Assembly (NCBI GenBank): GCA_029237695.1
Contig: CM055275.1
Location: 10,614,899 to 10,678,898 of the forward strand
Source of the DNA: Conchocele bisecta
Taxonomy: Eukaryota; Mollusca; Bivalvia; Lucinida; Thyasiridae
DNA: 64,000 nt
Direction: 5' to 3'
Shown: positions 56,564 through 64,000 of the stretch, piece after piece
How the letters are laid out: every line of letters begins with the position of its first letter
Position numbering within the stretch: position 1 is the stretch's first letter
Made by a program: the position numbers and the translations under genes
The notes under the pieces: model-generated
The model's input: the letters and a program-made list of their open reading frames with translations, nothing else
The model's database searches: none
What the model was told of the DNA's origin: nothing

Positions 56564-57159
56564 TATAGAGAATAGTAGGTTAGTGCCGTGAATGGGAAAA
56601 AATATCTGGCAAGGCTCAGGAAACGGGATGGGCGAGGCTCTGCCGAGCACATCCCGTTTCCGTGCCGCGCCAGATATGTTTTCCCATTCACGGCACTAAC
56701 CTACTATTCTATTTATCCCGTCAACACCTACAAATGGCTGTAAAATGCAAAAATATCCCCAGTCACCGCACATATTCATACGCAATGATCATGATGATTA
56801 GGTCGTATTGTTTGTTTGTTTGTTTATTAGTGTTTAACGGCATATCAACAGCTAAGGTCATGTAAGGCCGGGGAAACGGGTTCGATCCCATTTTAACCTG
56901 CTGCATTGGTGGGGGGGGGGGGGGGGATCCCAAAATCAGAATGGAATATTTACATCGAGAACAAATATATTCAGCCCTGAAATTAGAATAACCTGACCTG
57001 GTGCCAGGTCCATACCACACCAAATTGACCAAGTAACTTGGCCCCTTCCCCTAAAATAGGATTACGAATATCGTAATACTCACATAAGGGGTTACCCGGT
57101 ATAACCAGATTCAACTGTCACATACCAAATGCCAAAGACGTATGTGAGGGCCAAACCTG

Positions 57160-57827
57160 TAGCCTATTTCACCAACATTGCAAAGTATACTTTTCTAGCA
57201 AAGTATACTTTGAGGGAGAAATTTTCATTTTTAGGATAAATGTATTATTTTTTATTATACTGAATTTATTACATTATCACAGCCAATTTGCGTTAGATTT
57301 CCGAGGCTTGTCGAGGAATTCCTGTCATTTCCAAACACGAATCAACAATGTTATCAGTAGTTTCTACATATTACTATGCTCATCAAATGATGAACAGTGT
57401 AGACCCTTGCCAGTTTCTTTCTTTGCTTATTGGTGTTTAACGGCCTATCTACAGCTGAGATCATTTAAGGTCGGGCCAACGGGTTCGATCCCGCATTTAA
57501 CCTGCTGAATTGGGGGGAAAATTCCAAAATCGGAATATTTATCGAAAAAAAATATATTCAGCCCTGAAATTAGAATAACCTTACCTGCACCAAAGTCAAT
57601 TGGCCATTCCCCTAAAAGTTTGTTTGTTTGTTTATTGGTATTTAACAGCCAATTTGGATGTGATAATGTAATAAATTCAGTATAATAATTCTGCATACTT
57701 TTAATCATCAAATATATGCAGTTGTTAGTTCTATATGAAATAATGCATTTCAGGAAAATAAATGATTACTCCCTCAAAGTATACTTTGCTAGAAAAGTAT
57801 ACTTTGCAATGTTGGTGAAATCGGCTA
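57160..57827. mobile_element. MITE-A, copy 8, inside B; split at its hairpin apex
   Basis: TAGCCTATTTCACCAACATT...GGTGAAATCGGCTA. The central palindrome is opened at CAGCCAATTTG by 57291-57644. Confidence 0.82.
57291..57644. repeat. diverged SINE-like B copy inserted in MITE-A
   Basis: 354 bp flanked by ACAGCCAATTTG at 57279-57290 and 57645-57656 (12-bp duplication). Contains GTGTTTAACGGCCTATC, GGGTTCGATCCCGC and TTCAGCCCTGAAATTAG, and ends TTTGTTTGTTTGTTTATTGG. Confidence 0.78.
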
Positions 57828-57994
57828 CAGGTCTTCTGTCGGGATTCCGGTAAGGATGAACCCCGATCGTTAAATTACCCATCGCGTGCCCCCACCTGCC
57901 ACCCAGTGGCCAGTAGATCGTATTGACAGGATATCAAACATGTTTCACGGCACCGTGTTTCACAGCACATACGCACTGTGTTGACGGGATAAAA

Positions 57995-58206
57995 TACATT
58001 ATTTGTGCCTTTTACAGCCATTTGTAGGTGTTGACGGGATAAATAGAATAGTAGGTTAGTGCCGTGAATGGGAAAAAATATCTGGCGTGGCACGGAAACG
58101 GGATGTGCGAGGCAGAGAGAGCCTCGCACATCCCGTTTCCAGAGCCTTGCCAGATATTTTTTCCCATTTTGTTTCCCATTCACGGCACTAACCTACTATT
58201 CTCTAT
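57995..58206. mobile_element. composite element C, copy 6 (inverse, partial)
   Basis: TTTTACAGCCATTTGTAGG, TGACGGGATAAATAG and the hairpin to CTACTATTCTCTA. Lies back-to-back with copy 5. Confidence 0.78.
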
Positions 58207-58394
58207 TTTCTGTATCACTGTAATACAGTAACTAGTAGCCTATGTGATTTCTGCTCTATGTACATGATGTATGTTGAAAGTATAAAACACTTATTCTGGG
58301 AATGTACACATGGCTGCATGTGCAACATTTTTGGTCTCAACCTATATGACAGGTTTATAACATCTGTGATCTAATCAGGGACCATACATACATG

Positions 58395-59090
58395 GAATTT
58401 CATAAATAGAGGATCTCAAACGAGTTTCCATTTGATATGAGATTTATGAAACGAGTCACGCACAATTTATGCACCGAGCCTCTGGCATAAAATTGCTGAC
58501 GAGTTTCATAAATCTCATATCAAATGGAAATGAGTTTGAGATTATGTTTATCACATGACATCACACAACCATGGAACAGAATACTTTGGAGATATCGAAA
58601 ACTTTCAGTGAGAAGACGTCATTGACTATTTTCCCCTCAAGTTGAGAATCTCCACCGAGAAAAATAGTTTTAATACTAGCAACACATATATTACTTTTAT
58701 TATTAGAAATATACCATAGCACAGGTTCCCGTTCTTTGTAATACACTTCGTATTACCAAAATGGGAGCGCATTTTAACAATTGTATGGAATTTACAGAGT
58801 CACCGACGCTTCTAATGACGTTTATAACATGCATGATGACGTTAAAACAACGTTGCTTTTTCGCGCCATTATGGACGTCATTTGGAACGTCTTCCTTTTG
58901 TTCGTTTGACATAACGTTATAGCGCATAATACGACGAATATGTAATAGTTACTGTCCTAATTGAGGTGTCCATGTGTTTGAACAACCTACATGTGCCCAT
59001 GGAACACCGAGCCGCGAAGCGGAGAGGTGTTTCATGGGCACATGTAGGTTGTTTAAACACATGGAAACCTCAATTAGGGCAGTAACTGAC
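58395..59090. repeat. two further hairpin MITEs
   Basis: 58400-58550: ATCTCAAACGAGTTTCCATT and inverse AATGGAAATGAGTTTGAGAT with GATTTATGAAACGAG / CTCGTTTCATAAATC-like arms. 58955-59090: GTTACTGTCCTAATTGAGG...CCTCAATTAGGGCAGTAAC, arms about 55 bp. Between them no gene is seen. Confidence 0.78.
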
Positions 59091-59739
59091 TTACACATCG
59101 ACTTACCGACTACATCTGGTTAGTATTCAGTGGAAATTGTGAACTTCAATGTGTCATCAAAGGAACTGTTTCTATAATTATTACAGCCGATCAATAACAT
59201 CCATGTTTGCTTTATTCGCCACATGCTGCAATCGGGAGTGTCCGTGTCCCACTGGCACATCTATCATAATTATTTGTGTTTGACAGCATTCATCTATACG
59301 ATATGTGCCGCAAAGAGTGAAACGGATTGAATTCAATGAATTACATAGCACAGTGGACCCTCTCTAATCGGAGGTCCCCAAGTTGTCCAGCTTACAGTTT
59401 CCACTGTGACTAAGTAATATTTGTTCATTTTTTTGTCATTTTCAATCATGGACATACACGGCTATGAAATAAATTACAGTCAAAATTAAATTAAACACAA
59501 TGGCGTCACATGGATGTCCGGTTTAGAGAGGTGCTACTGTATATACATAGCCCAACACGTTTACGCTCAACAGTTCCCTTTCAAATCATTGACGAATTGA
59601 TAATCACCCAGCCGTACATGTATACAATATGTTTGTAATTGAAGGGCCTCTTGTAGTCTGACGCAGTGTATACAAATGTACATGCACGTGAAGCATATGC
59701 ATTAATGTATCTATTATTGGTTGGTCAGTTATACAATTC

Positions 59740-60000
59740 ATTTACGAGGGGTGTTCAAAAATTAAATTCCCGTAACATTTCGGATCACGTAAACATGAAT
59801 TGACATTTGTATGATTATATCTTGTATGGAATCAACACTATAACGTATCACTATAGTGCTCGTTCTGGGCCGAATTGACATGGGGGGAGGTGCGAAAACG
59901 TTGAGCTGAAAATATATTTTTGGAAAACCAAAAATGATACAGATTTCCGAGAATGGAATCCGAAACCGAAGATTGTATTCGTACACCGAACCATGGAGTT
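59740..60000. repeat. possible mariner end fragment
   Basis: TACGAGGGGTGTTCAAAAAT resembles mariner terminal repeats. No right end or transposase found. The frame on the minus strand is open for 75 codons but unremarkable. 59091-59739 holds a pogo-type TIR remnant (59347-59405, 59510-59540) and no gene. Confidence 0.4.
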
Positions 60001-60046
60001 ACGAATCTGAATAATCGTGTATGGCGGTTAATCGTCGCACCCTTAA

Positions 60047-60969
60047 GCAGCCCTCACACATCAGCCGGCGTTTCGCGATCTTTCTAATCGCAGGAGTCGC
60101 CGGGGGATTTAGAGCCCGTGGATGAATCGGGCGATTTTCATGTCTGCGACGTGTGCCCTCACATATTAGACGGGGCCTGGGCGGTGCCCTTTGAACATTG
60201 GATCTCAGTGGAGACAGTGCGCCCGCCTGGACGTCGGCAGTACGTCGCTAGATAATCCGGCGGGCGCCGGCTGATCAAAGAAGAGATCGGTAGGCGTCCT
60301 GGCGGAGCCCGGCCGGGCGACTGGCGATTGATATCGGGCTTTCCCCGGGCGTCCAGCCACATCCGCAGTTCTGCAATTTGTGTACGTCGGAGCCGTTCCG
60401 GGAGGATGAGTTTCCGTTGCGCCATACTGTCAAAAATCAGCGATGATTTGGGTCAGTACTGGCCTTAAAAAGACGGCTACAGCAATGAGAGAGACGTTGA
60501 ATGAAATGCCAAATACAGGGACTATATATACTCCAGGGCCCAAATATTGGGGTGGCAGTTGGGGCCCGCGTGGGGCCGTTTATAAGCCGCTGGGGAAACG
60601 GTCGGGACCAGTGGGGCCGTTAAGAAGCCGTGAGGCTATTGTAGGATGGCCGTGAGGTGCCAGTGAACATTCCACGGCGCCCGGCGGATTGTTTTCCAAT
60701 AATTTTCGTCACAATCTTCAGGCGGTCGCTCTCGCGACTGTCGGGGCCCTCGCGACTGGTCTACGAGTTTTGCCACGACCTAAAATCGCGTTTGGACAAT
60801 CGCAGATTTGGGAGTCAGGTCTTCACGTCTGCGGGGTTTGTGCGACCCCTCAACATCGCAGCGGAGCCCGTATAAATCGGGCAGCGGCCGGCCGGACGCC
60901 TCGCAAAAATGTCATATTTGGCCTGTTTTAGCAGTCTCGCGGGCGCCGCGACCGATATGTGAGGGCCGC
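60047..60969. mobile_element. GC-rich TIR element with TTAA borders
   Basis: GCAGCCCTCACACATC at left and GATATGTGAGGGCCGC at right, with TTAA at 60043-60046 and 60970-60973. 923 bp, clearly GC-richer than all surrounding DNA. An 89-codon minus-strand frame (60159-60425, MAQRKLILPERLRRTQIAEL) is the best remnant of coding, of unknown family. TTAA targets are typical of piggyBac and Kolobok transposons. Confidence 0.75.
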
Positions 60970-61206
60970 TTAAATATTAGACTATGAAAACATTTATCAC
61001 ACTGAAAAGGCGATCGAGCTAAGAAGTTCTTAGAACTATTTAATGGCGTAAGACCCGTGTTTCAACCCGCAAAATATGTGTTGCGACCGACATAAACCTC
61101 ATTTGCATACAAGCTGTAATACCTCAAATTTGGATGTTGGTTGTATAATTCTTCGCTACATCTCGAATAAAAATGCACTAGGCCTCACATATGCACAGAT
61201 CGTAAC

Positions 61207-61790
61207 GAAGACTACTGTCTGTTTCACGAAAGCTGCCCAAATTTTGCGGCCATATAAACAATTCAAAAACAAGATTTCTTTTGATAATATTAAATTAATG
61301 GAAAATTTAAGAATTATTTTCTTTTTATTTCGTGAAATTCGGTCAAATATTGATTTCATTACGAAAAATTGATTTGTCTATGGGAATTTAACATGGGGGA
61401 AAAAGTGGTAAGAAATTGTGGGAGGAGTCAAAAAACGAAAGAATTTGGAAATTGACTCCGAAACCTGGCTAGATAGCTTGGATATGATCTAACTAAGAAA
61501 ACAAAAGTTAAATTTTCAAAATCAGTCCAGTATTTCTAAAATTAAAAAGAATGTCCCCATGTTAAATCACCATAGACATCTTCACTCCGTGAATATATGT
61601 CTATGGGGATTTAACATGGGGAAATTTTGTTTTCGCAATAAAATCAATATTTGACAAAATTTCACGAAATAAAAAGAAGGCTCATTCTTAAATTTTCCTT
61701 TAATTTAATATTATCGAAAAAAATATGATTTTTGAATTGTTTATATGGCCGTAAAATTTGGGCAGCTTTCGTGAAACAGACGATAGTTTT
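61207..61790. mobile_element. inverted-repeat element L, copy 2
   Basis: ACTGTCTGTTTCACGAAAGC...GCTTTCGTGAAACAGACGAT; centre GGGGATTTAACATGGGGAAA / TTCCCCATGTTAAATC. 60974-61206 shows no gene. Confidence 0.78.
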
Positions 61791-62073
61791 AATTGCACAT
61801 TCTGAACCCAGTTGTACATATGAGTCGTCTGGAAAACAAATCGAGGGTTGATAACGCTGGGCGATGCTTTGAGGAGTCAAATCCAACAGATGATGTCTTA
61901 TATCATGTATATATGCAAACCATAGGCGCATTATATTGCATATACGATAGTTGAGTATTATTTCTAAGACGTTATATCTATTAGTTTAACCCTTTCAACC
62001 ATAAGTAGATGGAATGGACTGTGATATACTAATTTTCCGACCAATCTAATCGTCACAAAATGATGTTCAGATT

Positions 62074-62310
62074 AGTCCATTCAGAAGATAGTACCACACT
62101 GTCAAATAGATGATTGTATCCGATCATGTTCCAGATATTATAGAGTCCATTCAGAAGATAGTACAACACTGTCAAATAGATGATTTTATCCGATCATGTT
62201 CCAGATATTATAGAGTCCATTCAGAAGATAGTACAACACTGTCAAATAGATGATTTTATCCGATCATGTTCCAGATATTATAGAGTCCATTCAGAAGATA
62301 GTACCACACT
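62074..62310. repeat. 70-bp tandem repeat, three copies plus part
   Basis: AGTCCATTCAGAAGATAGTA starts at about 62074, 62144, 62214 and 62284, exactly 70 bp apart. 62311-62620 is unique with no gene. Confidence 0.92.
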
Positions 62311-62624
62311 GCGCCTTATCACATGAGCAGTATATGTACTGAAAATGAGATTTCATCTTTTGATGATTTGTGAGTAGGTCAAACGCTTCAAACGACATCT
62401 AATGAACTGACAAGCGGATTTTTACAACATTTTGCACAAATGATCACTGTGGGTCACTTTAAGATTGTTCAAATGGTCAAAAAAATGGGCGTGGCCTGCA
62501 GGGGGTTAAAGGTGAAGGTTAAATATTTTTTCCGCCGAATGTAGTAATGTCAGACATCAGACATCAGACAGAAGATATTGAAGAGTAGATAGCCCCGGTA
62601 TGATTTGCATTGCAATCGTAGAAT

Positions 62625-63066
62625 TACTGTCTGTTTCACGAAACCTGCCCAAATTTTACGGCTATATAAACAATGCAAAAACAATATTTTTTGTGATAAT
62701 ATTAAATTAAAGCAAAATTTAAGAACGAGCCTTCTTTCTGTTTCGTGAAATTTGGTCAAATATTTATTTTATTGCGAAAAAAACAATTTCCCCATGTTCA
62801 CAGAGTGAAAATGTCTATGGGGATTTAACATGGGGAAATGTTTTAGAATTTCAGAAATACTGGACCGATTTTTAAAATTTAACTTTTTTTTCTTAGATCA
62901 TTTCCAGGGTTCGGAGTCAATTTCCAATTTTTTTATTTTTTTAGCTCCTCCCACACTCCTCAACCACTTTTCCCCCCATGTTAAATTCCCATAGACAAAT
63001 TAATTTGTTTTTTAATTGTTTATATGACCGTAACATTTGGGCAGGTTTCGTGAAACAGACAGTAGG
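62625..63066. mobile_element. inverted-repeat element L, copy 3 (centre deleted)
   Basis: ACTGTCTGTTTCACGAAACC...GGTTTCGTGAAACAGACAGT. Confidence 0.75.
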
Positions 63067-63128
63067 TCATCCAAGATGACAATGAACGGTAAAATTATCA
63101 TTTTTTCATTACCAACTTCAAATTGCTA

Positions 63129-63724
63129 TATAGAGAATAATAGGTTAGTGCCGTGAATGGGAAAAATATCTGGCAAGGCTCAGGAATTTCTTTATTTCTC
63201 ATCAGAAGTGTATGTTGCGACCACTCATTTGGTTCATAAATAAGGAAAATAGATAGAGAATAGTAGGTTAGTGCCGTGAATGGGAAAAAATATCTGGCAA
63301 GGCTCAGGAAACGGGATGGGCGAGGCTCTGCCGAGCACATCCCGTTTCCGTGCCGCGCCAGATATTTTTTTCCATTCACGGCACTAACCTACTAGGGAGA
63401 GGATTTAAATAAGCTTGCTTTCAATCCAAACCCATTTGTATATATCATTGTAAATTCCATTGTCGCCTTGTACCATTGTAAATAATATGCAAATAAAATA
63501 TGTTTAAACTAACCTACTATTCTATTTATCCCGTCAACACCTACAAATGGCTGTAAAATGCAAAAATAGTATTGACTGGATATCAAAAATGTTTCACGGC
63601 AGCGTGTTTCACGGCACATACTCACTGTGTTGACGGGATAAACTATTGTTTCACGGCACATACGCACTGTGTTAAAAATAAACTATTGTTTCACGGCACA
63701 TACGCACTGTGTTGACGGGATAAA
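63129..63724. mobile_element. composite element C, copy 8, with D remnant and retroposed tail
   Basis: Two C hairpin starts (63129, 63252) flank a D fragment (63185-63246). The right arm is split by 63395-63507. The C terminus GTTTCACGGCACATACGCAC is present three times (63598-63724), a terminal triplication. 63725-64000 shows no gene. Confidence 0.75.
63395..63507 (+). repeat. short retroposed sequence with 12-bp target duplication
   Basis: 113 bp flanked by ACTAACCTACTA at 63383-63394 and 63508-63519. The insert ends ...AATATGCAAATAAAATATGT + TTAA, with an AATAAA-like signal, as expected for the truncated 3' end of a LINE or a SINE tail. Confidence 0.7.
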
Positions 63725-64000
63725 TTTCATAAAGCGCTGGGCGGATGTTGGTCAAATGTTACAGATATGATTCTGTGCTGAAGCCTTTTCAAATTTAATC
63801 TAAAAAAATGGCGGCGCCATGCAATCTAAGATGGACGCCACTCTAAAAGTGGGTCAAATTCTTAACATTTTCCTCATGAACTGACATGCCGATCTGAACG
63901 AAACTTTACATAATTGATCGACCGATGATGATCTTCAGATTTGTTAAAATGGTGACCCGTGGTTCATATATTTAATACCCGACAAACTACGTTTACGCTT

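Larger units (their letters stand above)
56810..57915. repeat. SINE-like B inserted in C; itself split by MITE-A
   Basis: B body 56810-57159 and its 3' end 57828-57902 (ATTCCGGTAAGGATGAACC...CACCTGCCACCC). TCGTATT is duplicated at the borders (56803-56809, 57918-57924). It includes an 18-G tract near 56909-56926. Confidence 0.75.
56564..57992. mobile_element. composite element C, copy 5, host of a four-level nest
   Basis: C hairpin 56564-56712, then the C body to GGTCGTATT (56801-56809), where B is inserted; C resumes GATCGTATTGACAGG (57916) and ends at TGACGGGATAAAA. Confidence 0.82.

Noticed and set aside
60159..60425. 89-codon minus-strand frame in the GC-rich element as a transposase
   Set aside because: Too short, no catalytic motif seen; GC-rich sequence has few stops by chance.

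Overview
The window looks like AT-rich, intron- and transposon-dominated animal DNA, most probably from a bivalve mollusc. That taxon call is an inference from the mix of short palindromic elements, 150-180 bp tandem-repeat elements with hairpin 3' ends, the GGGAGATAACT-type repeat vocabulary and a Tc1-like transposon; no ribosomal or organellar sequence is present to confirm it. Nothing bacterial is seen: no operons, no tRNA or rRNA genes, no CRISPR.

The only host gene I can support runs on the minus strand from 46401 down to 831 and leaves the window at its left edge. Nine short exons (46189-46401, 31023-31196, 25290-25386, 23611-23803, 20728-20868, 19128-19250, 15236-15373, about 11865-12039, 831-1025) have splice sites and codon phases that join without a stop into about 480 residues. 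These resemble the N-terminal half of a FER/FES (Fps/Fer) non-receptor tyrosine kinase: an F-BAR domain (exons 1-5), then an FX-like/coiled-coil region (6-8) and a basic, Gly-rich linker (9). The SH2 and kinase exons must lie beyond position 1. About 97% of the 46 kb is intron.

The introns and the upstream flank (46402-64000) are packed with mobile elements, often within a few bases of a splice site. Several layers can be separated. (a) Hairpin or TIR miniature elements fall in about a dozen families (called A, C, D, E, F, K, L, M, N, Q here). (b) Larger elements carry central tandem arrays, complementary subterminal motifs and a 3' hairpin followed by ATAA (H1-H7), an architecture like non-autonomous Helitron/Helentron elements or the bivalve 'pearl' type. 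(c) There is one Tc1-like DD34E transposon with intact TIRs but a frameshifted transposase (34575-36155). (d) There is one 3.3 kb element (51604-54878) with TIRs of about 300 bp, an apparent 9-bp target duplication and a broken OTU-type cysteine protease-like gene, sitting inside an H4 array. (e) There are smaller pogo-like, mariner-like and TTAA-flanked elements, tRNA-like SINEs and a retroposed tail. At 56564-57992 four insertions are nested one inside another.

The points most worth following are the OTU-carrying long-TIR element with its array of TTACCGGAAAAC motifs; the tandem 120-bp hairpin satellite directly upstream of FER exon 8; local duplications that copied FER splice sites (exon 4 acceptor, exon 6 donor); and a TGACCTTGA nuclear-receptor-type motif recurring in unrelated tandem-repeat families.
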